A stretch of DNA of 64,000 nucleotides from Thiothrix fructosivorans (GTDB taxonomy: Bacteria; Pseudomonadota; Gammaproteobacteria; Thiotrichales; Thiotrichaceae): contig NZ_JAFMPM010000008.1 in assembly GCF_017349355.1 (NCBI RefSeq), positions 434,001 to 498,000 of the forward strand, given 5' to 3'. Below are positions 1-9,200 of the stretch, one piece after another. The first letter of the stretch is position 1. Each line of letters starts with the position of its first letter. The translations under genes and the position numbers were made by a program. The notes under the pieces are model-generated. The model did no database searches and had not been told where the DNA came from. It worked only from the letters and a program-made list of their open reading frames with translations.

Positions 1-374
1 AGCACGTCAAAGCCGTAGCGGATCACGGCGCAGACAGCTTCTGTGCAATAACCGTTGCCCCAGTAGGGAACGCCGACCCAATAGCCGAGTTCGGCGCGTT
101 TGTTGGTGCGGTGTGTGCTGAGGCTGATCGTGCCGACTAGATTGCCACTTGCCTGAGCAATGATGGCGAGGGTGACGTGTTGGTTGGTGTAAAACTGGTG
201 GGCGTGGAGGGCAATCCAGCGTTCTGCCATGCCTTCTTCATATGGGTGAGGGATGTTGGAGGTGAAGCGGGCGATTTCGTAATCGCTGGCGAGGGCGTGA
301 ATTTGCGCCGCATCCGCGAGCACAAAGGGGCGTAACTGCAAGCGTGCGGTGGTGAGGGTGGGTAGGTGTAGCAT
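1..374 (-). CDS. GNAT-family N-acetyltransferase (RimJ/RimL type), partial
   Basis: The reading frame starts at the ATG at 374 and runs off the left edge, so about 124 N-terminal residues are visible. The beginning TLTTARLQLRPF is typical of RimJ/RimL-type acetyltransferases, and the acetyl-CoA-binding region is seen as GYWVGVPYWGNGYCTEAV, with its V-x-x-x-x-G-x-G character. Family members transfer acetyl groups from acetyl-CoA to amines such as ribosomal protein N-termini or small molecules; the substrate here is unknown. It begins 5 bases after the stop of the upstream metallopeptidase and is probably the last gene of that operon. Confidence 0.85.
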   Translation of the reverse strand, partial: MLHLPTLTTARLQLRPFVLADAAQIHALASDYEIARFTSNIPHPYEEGMAERWIALHAHQFYTNQHVTLAIIAQASGNLVGTISLSTHRTNKRAELGYWVGVPYWGNGYCTEAVCAVIRYGFDV

Positions 375-379
375 TTTAA

Positions 380-1189
380 TTACCATTGCGCATGAACATG
401 GTCATCGTGTCGCGCTGCACGGCAACCTTGAAATTTGACATTGGCAGCTTGAACGCCTAGCCGCGTTTGTAAATGCGGTTCTAACAACACTTTCTGCGTA
501 TCCGCCGCCAGTAATTGTAGCAGGGTACGGGTACGCACCGCATCCATTTCATACGCTGCATAGCGTGGTTGCAACCAGTCGAAATCCCAACGTAAATGGC
601 TGGGTTTGCCTAAACACGCTGCTTCTTTCGGGTGTTGTGGCTGTTCGTAGCACCAGTACCCCAGCCATGAGGGTGAGGCATTTAACGGTTCGTGGGTGTC
701 TTTTCGCTGGTAAAAAAACGCCAAATCTACTTTGCGCCCATCGTTGTGGCTCAAATGCGGTAGCAAGGGAAAGCCGTTCAGAAACGGGAAGTTAGCATCC
801 AAATAACGCACCGTGCTATCGGGGTGAACCTCCCGAACTTGCCGTGCTACCGTGAGTAAGCGGGTTTGAGTGGCGGGTGTTACGTAATTGCGCATCAGTA
901 GGCAATAACCAACATTGGCAGCTTGCAACGGGGCGACATCGCTGGCAAAGCACGGCAGTGGCACTCTGCCATTCCATTGCGCCAGCGTGGGTACGAAGCT
1001 GAAGACCGACAGGGTATAAATCAGCAGGAATGCCGCGCCGCGTAGCCCTGTTTGCTGCCAGCGTGATGGGCGACGGATCAGGCGTAACACGGGCAAACTT
1101 AGCCACCCAATAATGCCGCCGAGCTGGGTGAGGGCGGTCAGGGCGAGAAAAATCAGTAGGTGGGTGAGGTGTTTCATGGCTTGCTCCAT
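380..1189 (-). CDS. LAS-type metallopeptidase, membrane-anchored (MepA/D-Ala-D-Ala peptidase fold)
   Basis: About 269 residues. Two hydrophobic segments near the N-terminus (residues about 7-27 and 35-60) suggest a membrane anchor with a periplasmic catalytic part. The signature of LAS zinc peptidases is visible: HNDGRKVD fits H-x-x-G-x-x-x-D, and the C-terminus carries DDHVHAQW, like the DDHFH of MepA. I infer a peptidoglycan endopeptidase or carboxypeptidase; close homologues were not recognised. A start further upstream (1261) would overlap the NlpC gene. The ATG at 1189 has GGAGG 11 bases upstream and is preferred; the ATG at 1177 is an alternative. Confidence 0.65.
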   Translation of the reverse strand: MEQAMKHLTHLLIFLALTALTQLGGIIGWLSLPVLRLIRRPSRWQQTGLRGAAFLLIYTLSVFSFVPTLAQWNGRVPLPCFASDVAPLQAANVGYCLLMRNYVTPATQTRLLTVARQVREVHPDSTVRYLDANFPFLNGFPLLPHLSHNDGRKVDLAFFYQRKDTHEPLNASPSWLGYWCYEQPQHPKEAACLGKPSHLRWDFDWLQPRYAAYEMDAVRTRTLLQLLAADTQKVLLEPHLQTRLGVQAANVKFQGCRAARHDDHVHAQW

Positions 1190-1193
1190 AGGC

Positions 1194-1655
1194 TTAATTT
1201 CCTCCATGAAGCATGGCGCGTTTTGCGCCGATAAATACACGATACGCAGGATGTTGCGCAATATTTTCCAGCCGCTCCATCACCGGGTAGCCGTTGTCTT
1301 TGGCAAGGTGGATAGCCTGCCCATCGCCGATATACACCCCAACGTGTGCCCCGTAAGGATCGGGTGTTTTGTTCCACAACAGCAAATCGCCCCACGTCAA
1401 TTCCGTGACCCGGTAAGTATGGGTTGTGTCTTCCCACAATTCGCGGGAACGTAAATCTGGGACGCTGAAGCTGTTATGGCGTAGGAGTTCGTAGGCAAAT
1501 TGCTGACAATTGGCTCCGCCTTCCAGCCCGTTGGTGTTCGGCGAACCGGGGTAGTGTGCGCCGTTGTAACGGATGGTCAGGAAATGGGGAGGGATAACAA
1601 ATATCGAGGCAGTAGGCTGCGTCATATTATTCATTTGCGTATTCCGATTTTTCAT
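1194..1655 (-). CDS. NlpC/P60-like cysteine hydrolase
   Basis: About 153 residues. The segment GANCQQFAYELL supplies a candidate catalytic Cys at the start of a helix, and GAHVGVYIGDGQAIHLA supplies the His strand typical of NlpC/P60 or CHAP-like peptidoglycan hydrolases. No signal peptide is obvious. The ATG at 1655 overlaps the preceding small gene by ATGA, which suggests coupling; ATGs at 1634 and 1625 are possible if the upstream small gene is read in the other frame. Lying between a lipoprotein and a LAS peptidase, it probably acts on the cell wall. Confidence 0.65.
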   Translation of the reverse strand: MKNRNTQMNNMTQPTASIFVIPPHFLTIRYNGAHYPGSPNTNGLEGGANCQQFAYELLRHNSFSVPDLRSRELWEDTTHTYRVTELTWGDLLLWNKTPDPYGAHVGVYIGDGQAIHLAKDNGYPVMERLENIAQHPAYRVFIGAKRAMLHGGN

Positions 1656-1783
1656 AGCCGGTGGTTGCGCTGTCGAGCCAGATGGCGGCAATGCCGAGGA
1701 AATACAATAAAATTAACAATGAAATGATTTGAACCTATTGCCGCCAAAATCAGTACAAAAAGTAAAACCAGTAGTGTTTCCAT
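1652..1783 (-). CDS. small membrane protein (43 aa), possibly frameshifted
   Basis: A 43-codon frame starts METLLVLLFVLILAAIGSN and gives one clear membrane helix. It begins 2 bases after the stop of the upstream lipoprotein gene and ends in an ATGA overlap with the NlpC gene, so context supports translation. The C-terminus is Arg/His-rich and not convincing. In the overlapping frame there is a second hydrophobic stretch (SLLILLYFLGIAAIWLDSA, ending near 1631), so the true gene may be a two-helix protein broken by a one-base shift near 1730. Function unknown. Confidence 0.45.
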   Translation of the reverse strand: METLLVLLFVLILAAIGSNHFIVNFIVFPRHCRHLARQRNHRL

Positions 1784-1785
1784 AA

Positions 1786-1965
1786 TCAGCGACTCGGCGG
1801 GCAAAAACCCAGAAAATCCGGTTTAGGGCAACTCGGCTCAACCCCTTTCCACTGCTGGCAATGCCCGAACGCATCTGCTTTTTCGCAATCCGGGTGCGGT
1901 GTGGCGCAGGCATTCAGCCCCAGCAGGCACAGCCAGAGCAGTAAGTGTTTTTCGTGGCGTTTCAT
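1786..1965 (-). CDS. small Cys-rich lipoprotein (59 aa)
   Basis: Starts MKRHEKHLLLWLCLLG with a lipobox-like LNAC (cleavage before Cys20), giving a mature peptide of about 40 residues containing CEKADAFGHC and two further Cys. The ATG at 1965 has a strong GGAGG seven bases upstream. It is first in a minus-strand run of five closely spaced genes ending in wall hydrolases and a GNAT. Function unknown; probably an exported structural or accessory peptide. Confidence 0.6.
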   Translation of the reverse strand: MKRHEKHLLLWLCLLGLNACATPHPDCEKADAFGHCQQWKGVEPSCPKPDFLGFCPPSR

Positions 1966-2022
1966 CGTGATTCCTCCGTCACTGTTATAAGCATGGATTT
2001 TGGATTCGAGTCTGCAAAGCCG

Positions 2023-2379
2023 CTATCGGTTCAAGTGATCCATCCACCAGACCACGAAACACCCCGCCGCATACATCAGCACATCGGTAAAACTAAAACT
2101 TGTCCCCACCACCACCCGCGCCCAGCCGGTCAGTTGCAGCACATCAGCAATCCTAAAATATTGCACCACTTCCACGATCACCGAGAATGTAAAGATGCCG
2201 ATTGCCAGCCGTTGCGAGTCAAAGTCGTACAGCGCTTTTGCCATGCAATACAGCAAAATCACCACCAAGAAATCGCCGAAATAAGCGCGGATAAAGTGAT
2301 TGCCATTGAGTTTAGTGGCGATGATTACCTCGACGATGAATAAGGTGAGTGCCGCCAGTGCGTAATGTTTCTTAGTCAT
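2023..2379 (-). CDS. DUF2809 family membrane protein
   Basis: 118 residues with about four membrane helices. The stretch FIRAYFGDFLVVILLYC is the conserved FIRP-GD-LVVILLY core of DUF2809 proteins, and the length matches the family. Function of the family is unknown. It lies 57 bases upstream of the small-lipoprotein operon on the same strand and could be co-transcribed with it. Confidence 0.8.
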   Translation of the reverse strand: MTKKHYALAALTLFIVEVIIATKLNGNHFIRAYFGDFLVVILLYCMAKALYDFDSQRLAIGIFTFSVIVEVVQYFRIADVLQLTGWARVVVGTSFSFTDVLMYAAGCFVVWWMDHLNR

Positions 2380-2474
2380 ACTGCCTATTATTATCCGTGT
2401 GAAGACTCCGCCAGTGTAGGAGACTGATTTGCAAAACCCGTGCAGTCAATAAGGAAAATCGCTATCCTTTGTGC

Positions 2475-3209
2475 ATGAAAAAACTCCTCATCCTCCTGCT
2501 GATTTCAGTACTGGGTAACGTCGGTTTGCTGTGGTTTGCCCAGCACCAATACCAAGACACGAATACTATGCGCCTTGACCCTTTGCAGTTAAGCCTTTAC
2601 GCCGACCCTGTTCCTGGCAAAACGGCGGGGCAGCAGCGGGTGGTATTTTTCGGCGATTCACGCGCCTTAAGTTGGTCTGCGCCGGAGATGGCGAATGTCG
2701 AATTCATCAATCGCGGCATTGGCAACCAAACCTCCGAACAAATCCGCCTACGCTTTGCACAGCATGTTCAACCCTTGCAAGCGGATGTCGTGATTCTGCA
2801 ACTCTGTGTGAATGATCTGAAAGCTATCGCGCTGTTTCCGCAGCGGCGTGATGCCATCGTCGCGCAATGCAAGCGCAACCTGCAAGACATTATCACGCAA
2901 GCGCGGCAAAGCGGCAGCAAGGTATTACTGACGACCGTATTTCCCTTGGGCAAAGTGCCACTCGAACGCGCTTTGTTCTGGTCGGATGCGATTGCACCTG
3001 CCATCCAAGAGGTGAACCAGTTTATAGCAGCACAGGCAGGCGATGGCGTGATGGTGTTGGATGTGTTTGCGGTACTGCAAGGTGAAAATGGCAAGATCAA
3101 ACCGGAATACAGTCGCGATTTATTGCATCTGAATTCACAGGGCTATGCGGTGCTTAACCAACATCTGACGGCGGCGCTGGTTGGCTTTGCAACAAAAGAC
3201 GTTCCCTGA
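2475..3209 (+). CDS. SGNH/GDSL-type hydrolase, membrane-anchored
   Basis: About 244 residues. An N-terminal hydrophobic segment (residues 3-19) acts as signal or anchor. The catalytic blocks are visible: VVFFGDSRAL (block I, nucleophile Ser), a Gly in INRGIGNQT (block II), LCVNDLK (block III Asn) and DLLHLNSQGY (block V Asp-x-x-His). These esterases act on lipids, acyl-sugars or acetylated glycans; the substrate is not evident. The ATG at 2475 is preferred over an in-frame TTG at 2469. Confidence 0.8.
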   Translation: MKKLLILLLISVLGNVGLLWFAQHQYQDTNTMRLDPLQLSLYADPVPGKTAGQQRVVFFGDSRALSWSAPEMANVEFINRGIGNQTSEQIRLRFAQHVQPLQADVVILQLCVNDLKAIALFPQRRDAIVAQCKRNLQDIITQARQSGSKVLLTTVFPLGKVPLERALFWSDAIAPAIQEVNQFIAAQAGDGVMVLDVFAVLQGENGKIKPEYSRDLLHLNSQGYAVLNQHLTAALVGFATKDVP

Positions 3210-3318
3210 CTCTGGCCTTCACGCTATTCACCAGCGGAAGCAGCAGCAATAACACCCCACCCGGTAGCGCGATTGCCAGCAGGAACAGCAGGATTTTGGG
3301 AGAAAGTTGGATATTCAT
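3154..3318 (-). CDS. small membrane protein (54 aa)
   Basis: A 54-codon frame starting MNIQLSPKILLFLLAI with one Leu-rich membrane helix (residues 9-29), then a basic segment and a short tail. GGAGG lies 10 bases before the ATG. It converges on the SGNH gene and overlaps its 3' end by 56 bases. No family recognised; support is the ribosome site and clean membrane topology only. Confidence 0.4.
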   Translation of the reverse strand: MNIQLSPKILLFLLAIALPGGVLLLLLPLVNSVKARVRERLLLQSQPAPPSDVG

Positions 3319-3503
3319 ATTGGGTTCGCCTCCGTTACCAGCCGTAAGAATGCCATCAGGGCTTCACTCAGTGCTGCAAATTCCTTGCCAAAATCACCCT
3401 GTGTCCCCCTTTGTTTATTGAGGTACAGAATATGACAAATGTTTGCAGGAATGGTGCAGAGGATTAAGATTTGCTGTGTATTAAAAACTCACGAGGGCTT
3501 GCC

Positions 3504-4295
3504 ATGATGACCACTAAACACGCTGTTTTCAGCCTACTATTGTGCGGCTGTACTGCCGCCGTTGCTAACGATTCCACTGCTACGCTGGGGGCGGGGGGGA
3601 TTGAATTCACGAAAAATGCGTCGATTGCGATGGAGCAGGAAGACTTGTTTATCAGCACTGAGCAGATTCGGGTGAAATACATTTTCCGCAATAACAGTGC
3701 GCAAGACATCACCACGCGGGTCGCGTTCCCCGTGCCAGAATTCCCCGAAAATCCCGACGGCGATATTGCGATGGATACGCACTCGGATAACCCGCTGCTG
3801 TTTGCGGTGCAAGTCGATGACCAGCCGAAAACCTTTGCAACCGAAGTGAAAAAAAACGACGGGCAAGTCAAGCTGACGCACCATTGGATGCAAACCTTTC
3901 CCGCTGGCAAAGCCTTGGTCGTCAGTCACCAATACCGCCCCGTGGTGGGCGGCGAAGCCGGTTTTTGGTTTGAGGGGGAAGAACGCGCTACCCGCATCAA
4001 AAACTACTGTATCGAGCCGGATTTGCTGAAGTGGATTAAGCAAAACCACCAGCCCGATAAAGGCAAACACCTGTCGCCGCATTTTGTGGATTACATCCTC
4101 ACCACGGGTGCGAATTGGCAAGGTGCAATCGGTAAGTTTCGCCTCACCCTGCAAAAGCAAACCGCCAACGAGCGCGTCACTTTTTGCGGCGAGGGTTTGC
4201 AGAAAGTGGATGCGAAAACGTTTGTGATGGAAAAGACTAACTTTGTGCCACAAACCGATTTACGCATCCTGTTTTTACAACCGAATTTACTTTGA
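3504..4295 (+). CDS. DUF4424 family exported protein
   Basis: About 263 residues with a signal peptide ending near AAVANDST. The mature start (NDSTATLGAGGIEFTK, then a SIAMEQEDLFIS block) and the strands VKYIFRNNS and RVAFPVPEF match DUF4424, a family of periplasmic beta-rich proteins of unknown role. The ATG at 3504 has GAGGG upstream; an in-frame start at 3471 would spoil the signal peptide. It stands alone, 160 bases or more from same-strand neighbours. Confidence 0.8.
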   Translation: MMTTKHAVFSLLLCGCTAAVANDSTATLGAGGIEFTKNASIAMEQEDLFISTEQIRVKYIFRNNSAQDITTRVAFPVPEFPENPDGDIAMDTHSDNPLLFAVQVDDQPKTFATEVKKNDGQVKLTHHWMQTFPAGKALVVSHQYRPVVGGEAGFWFEGEERATRIKNYCIEPDLLKWIKQNHQPDKGKHLSPHFVDYILTTGANWQGAIGKFRLTLQKQTANERVTFCGEGLQKVDAKTFVMEKTNFVPQTDLRILFLQPNLL

Positions 4296-4310
4296 GTTAT
4301 AACGATGCCG

Positions 4311-5018
4311 TTATTGCCGCTGCGTCGGTTTTAAGCCGCTGGCGATTTTGAAATTCGATGCGCTCAGGGCGAGTTCTTCGTCTGCCATCATGCGTTCGTA
4401 GTCGATGCTGATATTGGTGGGGAAGCCGTATTGCGGGTCGTAGGTGACGCTCAAGCTGGCGGCGTTACGGTCGATGGCATCGTGGATTTTCAGGAACAGG
4501 TCGTCGATGGTTAATGCGCTGGCTTGGCGGTCAGCAGGTAGGGGTGTGCCGTCGGGCAAGACCGTGGCTTGCTGAACTTTGCCTCGGAAGACGCGGATTT
4601 CGATAGGTTTGCGAACTTCTGGTGTGCAGAAACACGAGCGTTGCAGGGTGTAGGCGTAGTGTATGGGTCTGATTTGTTGCCATTTGGCTTCAGCCGCTTG
4701 TAACTGGCGGGCGGCTTCGCTCAAGCCCGTGGCGGCGTTGATGCGGGTAACATCTGCAACGCCGAGGGTGCGGCGACTGGTTTCAGTATTGGCGATGCCG
4801 CCGTACATGATGGCGATGTCGCCGGGGGTGAGTTGGCGGTCGGCGTTCTGATCGAGGACGTTGACGGTAAACGCGCTGCTGGGGGTTAGCCCTAACAGAG
4901 TGCGTAAGTTGGTTTGCTGGTTGGCGTTCAGTGTTAGGCTTTGGGGTGTCACGGGTGGCGTGGCGACGCAGGCGCTGAGTGATAAAGCGGCAAACAGTGT
5001 GGCAGTGAGCAGTTTCAA
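4311..5018 (-). CDS. DUF6174-type lipoprotein
   Basis: 235 residues with a lipobox LSAC at about residue 17. The C-terminal half (residues about 110-225) contains HYAYTLQRSCFCTPE, a conserved small beta domain with paired Cys, then VRVFRGKV-like and YDPQYGFPTNISIDYER stretches, matching DUF6174. The N-terminal part has NQQTNLRTLLGLTPSSAF of unknown fold and a Gly/Asp-rich loop (DQNADRQLTPGD) resembling a calcium-binding loop. Located in the outer or inner membrane; function unknown. Confidence 0.7.
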   Translation of the reverse strand: MKLLTATLFAALSLSACVATPPVTPQSLTLNANQQTNLRTLLGLTPSSAFTVNVLDQNADRQLTPGDIAIMYGGIANTETSRRTLGVADVTRINAATGLSEAARQLQAAEAKWQQIRPIHYAYTLQRSCFCTPEVRKPIEIRVFRGKVQQATVLPDGTPLPADRQASALTIDDLFLKIHDAIDRNAASLSVTYDPQYGFPTNISIDYERMMADEELALSASNFKIASGLKPTQRQ

Positions 5019-5298
5019 GGGATTTTCCTCGCGTGACGGTGGGTTATATCTGTTTGACCTGTTTGTGGCGGGGTGGTTGCATGATTGCTTGAAATGAGTG
5101 GTGGCAACTCACGCTTCGAGTGGGGCGGGCAACCAGTGCTTTGTCTGCCATGTCCGCTTTTTTGGCGAGGGTGATGGCTGGGGTCATGGGTTAATGTCCT
5201 TCGCGATAGTGTCCATTGGCGGAATGGTACAGGCTATAAGGTTTATTCTACAATTAGCAAGAACGGATACTCTGCCCAGAATAATCAAGGAACACGCT

Positions 5299-5775
5299 AT
5301 GCACCTCGCCATTCTCACTGCTATTGTGGTTGCCACTTTTACTTTCCTGATTGTCAGGTCGCTGCGTCGCTCCAAGCAGGCTGAGCTTTCTGATAACCGT
5401 AGCCAGCATGAAGCCTTCGTCAATGCCGACGAATTCGACGAAATGGTGTTGGAAACTTCCCACAAGACACCCGTGATGGTCGATTTCTATGCCGAATGGT
5501 GCGGCCCTTGCCGGAATCTGACCCCGTTATTGGCTAAATTTGCCGACGATTACCAAGGCGCGTTTCTGCTGGCGAAAGTGGACGTGGACAAGAATGAACA
5601 ACTGAGCCACCGCTTCGGCATCCGCGCCATGCCAACGGTGCTGCTGTTCCGGGATGGGGAATGCGTGGAACGTTTTATGGGGGCAAAACTTCCGCATAGC
5701 ATCCAGTACATCCTGACGAAACATCGGATTCATGAGCCGAAGGCGGCATCAAGCCAGAACGATGCGCAGGAATAG
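5299..5775 (+). CDS. membrane-anchored thioredoxin-like protein
   Basis: 158 residues: an N-terminal membrane helix (residues 3-20) followed by a thioredoxin domain with the active site WCGPC, upstream DFYAEWCGPCRN, and the cis-proline loop AMPTVLLF. An AAGGA ribosome site precedes the ATG at 5299. It probably performs thiol-disulfide exchange; the anchor orientation (short N-terminus out, Arg-rich RSLRRSK inside) places the domain in the cytoplasm, an inference. The 280 bases upstream hold no gene I can support. Confidence 0.85.
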   Translation: MHLAILTAIVVATFTFLIVRSLRRSKQAELSDNRSQHEAFVNADEFDEMVLETSHKTPVMVDFYAEWCGPCRNLTPLLAKFADDYQGAFLLAKVDVDKNEQLSHRFGIRAMPTVLLFRDGECVERFMGAKLPHSIQYILTKHRIHEPKAASSQNDAQE

Positions 5776-6240
5776 CAGCGCAAATACGCCCGTCAATGCC
5801 CACTTCAGTGCGGCGCATGTTGCCGCCAGCATGACCACGGTGGTGGGTAAATCGGCCAGTTGTTTCAGCAGGTACATTTCCAGCACATTTTCACCGACAT
5901 CCAGTACGCCCGCTAGGGGCAATGCCCAGCGAGCCAGCGTAACCAGTGCCGCTGGCAAACTTGCGAATAGCCTTGACCCTGCCCACAGATAACCGGACAA
6001 GGCATACGCGGCAATGAAGAGGAAGTCGAGCGGGAAATGGTTGGCGAAGGCTTGTTGCTGATCCGCTGTCCATTGGCTGAGGATGCTGCGGAAAGCGTCC
6101 GGGGTGGATGCTAACTGCAAGCTCATGACTTCGCTGGTAGATGGCATGGGGGGCAACTTTATTAGCACCAGCAGCGTGAGTGCCAGCAACAGGGTCAACC
6201 AGCGTAGCCATGTGAGGGTTTTGGTGACGGGGTAGTTCAT
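5749..6240 (-). CDS. small polytopic membrane protein coupled to the Roco gene
   Basis: 163 residues with about four membrane helices (residues 10-28, 71-87, 91-110, 132-160) and a periplasmic-type loop between the first two. No family recognised. Its ATG overlaps the stop of the Roco gene by ATGA, a strong sign of translational coupling, so it may act with the Roco-TIR protein. The 3' end overlaps the convergent thioredoxin gene by 27 bases. Confidence 0.65.
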   Translation of the reverse strand: MNYPVTKTLTWLRWLTLLLALTLLVLIKLPPMPSTSEVMSLQLASTPDAFRSILSQWTADQQQAFANHFPLDFLFIAAYALSGYLWAGSRLFASLPAALVTLARWALPLAGVLDVGENVLEMYLLKQLADLPTTVVMLAATCAALKWALTGVFALLFLRIVLA

Positions 6241-9200
6241 GTTTTCAGGAGCTTTTCAATTTTGGTGTGGATGCCACTTTGGACGCTGCCCCAAAATTTG
6301 TCGGCGGAAGACCAGTCTTCCAACGGATTGGCGTTTTCCTTGGTCGGTACGGTCAAATGCCCTAAACGTGCCTGCCAATGGGTGTGGCGGATAATGACGG
6401 GTGCAACGGGTATACCTTCTTTCTCATGGCGTTCCAACGCAATCGGCAATTCAACCCGGCAACTGTAGCGTTCGGGGTCAAGAAAATCGGGGCTGACCAG
6501 CAAGAGAATCAGGTCGGCACTGCGTAGTTCAGGCAGGATTTGGTCGTTCACGCCTTCGCCTGCATCCATCAGATGGTCGCTCCAGATGTCGAGTTTGACT
6601 TGGTGTTTGAGGGCTTCTTTGATTAAGCGTAGGTGTTTTTCCAGCGTGAGTTTGTGGTCGCGGTCTACGCGGGAGTAGGAGATGAACAGCTTGAGGGTTT
6701 TAGTGGGTTCAATTGGGTCGAGGCGTGAACTGAAGTTCTCCTCTGCTGCTTTGAATTCAGGCAAGGCTGCGCGGTTGGTTTTACCTTGTTGCAGGAATTC
6801 TTGATAGCGGCGGTGTGGGCTGATTTCGCTCACCAGTTTGCGTAAGGCGTATACCAAGGGAGCAAGCTGGTTGCCGCGCAAGTGGAAGTTGAGTTGTCCT
6901 TGGGTGGATTGTTGTTTGTCGCGGTAGGTGCATTCGAGCAATACCTGCCCGTATTCGGTGTTGCAGAAAATGCCAGTGCGCCACGGTTCGCCCTGATAGG
7001 TTTCACCTAGGCGCAGAATGATACGTTCGATAATGCTGCGGTGGAGGAAGGGGTATACGATGTCGAGTTTCCAGTCATCTGCACGGGTATTGCCCCACAC
7101 GGTTTTGGCAGTACTGGATTCCGGTAACAGTGCTGGAATGATGAATATTCGGTCAGCAAATGGCGTGTCATGCTTGCGATTGGGTTCGTAGCAGATTCCG
7201 CAGTTACGCATGAAGTCGAGATAGATATTCCGCTCAATTTCATCCACCTCAGACCAAACTATTTTCGCATGTCTGCCTTTGAAATGTCCTTTTAGATCAT
7301 CTTCAATAAAACTGCGTTGGTCATCAGGGTCAAATATACGGTATACGGCTTTAATCACCCAATCTTGGTTGAGGATAATTTGATCTTGGAATGCACCTTC
7401 CTGATAAAACAGTACGCCTGTTTTGTGTAGATAGCCGACGAACCATTCAGCGTGATCTATGCCTGCCTTGATGCAAAGCTGTTTGAAATGCGTGAAAGGG
7501 ATGGTGTTCTGGTCGAGTTGCTTTAACTCGTGTTGTACCTGTAGCCATGAGGTTGGTAATTCCAAGCAAACTTTGTGTTTCAGTTCTTCAATCACCGATT
7601 CGATAGCACCACGCAAGGTAGGCATACCGCGATATTGCATCGCTGATATTTTCACTTCCTGACGAATTTGTTTAATACCGGGCATATCTTCTGTCAGTTC
7701 AGCGGGTCTTGTGGGTAAACGGTCAGAGCGGTCAATCTGGTTCTTGACGATAATGACTTGGCTATTGGGGGCTAAGTCATGAATCAACTCCAGCCAATAG
7801 CTGACTGGGTGACGGGTTTCGTCTGGATGTTCTTCGGTTTCTTCTGCCCACAGCAACAAGTAGAGGCAATCGTCAGATAGGAACAGGCGGTGGGTGGCGT
7901 GATAGATTTCTTGTCCGCCAAAATCCCATAGTTGTAAGGTGACAGGTTTCTCTTCACTATCCAATGCTTGCTGGATTTCTTTGATAATAATGCCGTGGGT
8001 GGATTTGAACGATTCGCTGGAGGCGCGTTTGCGTTCCAGTGCATAAGCCAGAGTGGTTTTGCCGACTCGACCATTGCCGACTAGCTGGACTTTGAGTTGC
8101 CGTTGTTTCTCTGAGCCGTTGGCTAAATCTAGCCAGTAGTTCCTAAGGTTTTCCTCGCAGGCTTCATGCTCATTACTTCCTAATAACGCTGAAGGAATCC
8201 CGCATACTGGATTGCGGTACAAACAAAGAGCCTCCATTTGTCCTGAGAGAATAAAATCTTGAATTGGTAACAAATGGCGAATTTGGTTGTAGCTACAGTA
8301 AAGCGATCGCAATCGCGGTAGGTCTCTGAGCGGCATGAGGTTGCCGATCTCATTGTTTTCACAAGAAAGTGATTGTAATCGTGACAAGCTACTGAGTGGT
8401 ATGAGGTTGTTGATCTTGTTGCCGTCACAGGAAAGTGATTGCAATTGTGACAAGCTGCTGAGAGGAGAGAGGTCACTGATCTGATTATAACTACAGCCAA
8501 GTGTTTGTAGAGTTGTCAAACTTCTAAGAGGAGAGAGGTCGTTGACTTGTGTATGGCGGCAATAAAGCAATTGTAAGGCTGGTAAGCTGCTAAGGGGTGA
8601 GAGGTCGCTGATCTCATTAAAATGGCAGTCAATTGATCGCAAAGTTAACAAATTGCTGAGAGGTGACAAGTCACAGACTTGGTTGCCGCTACAGTTAAGT
8701 GATTGTAACTGTGACAAATTGTTGAGGGGTGAGAGGTCGCTGATCTGGTTAAGGCTACAGTCAAGGAATTGCAACCGCGTTAAGTCGCTGAGAGGAGAGA
8801 GATCGCCGATCTGGTTAAAGCTACAGTCAAGTGATTGTATCAGCCGTAAGTTGCCAAGGGGTTTAAGGCTGTCGATCTGGTTAGTGGGGCAATGAATAGA
8901 TTGCAACTTTAGTAAGCTGTTTAGAGGAGAGAGGTCGCTGATTTTGTTGCTTCCACAATCAAGTGATTGCAATTGTAATAAGCCACTGAGAGAAGAGAGA
9001 TCCTGGATCTGGTTAAGGGCACAGTCAAGCGAATGCAACTGTAACAAGCCGCACAGAGGCGCTAACTCACTGATCTGGTTAGCGCGGCAATCAAGCAATT
9101 GCAACCGTAGCAGGCCACGGATAGGTGAAATATCATCAATTTGGTTTAATTGGAAATAAAATTTAGTTAATGAGTCTAGGCGTAAAATGGTTTCAGGAAT

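Noticed and set aside
8653-9159. Plus-strand frames within the LRR region
   Set aside because: They repeat with the 66-bp LRR period and are antisense to the Roco gene.
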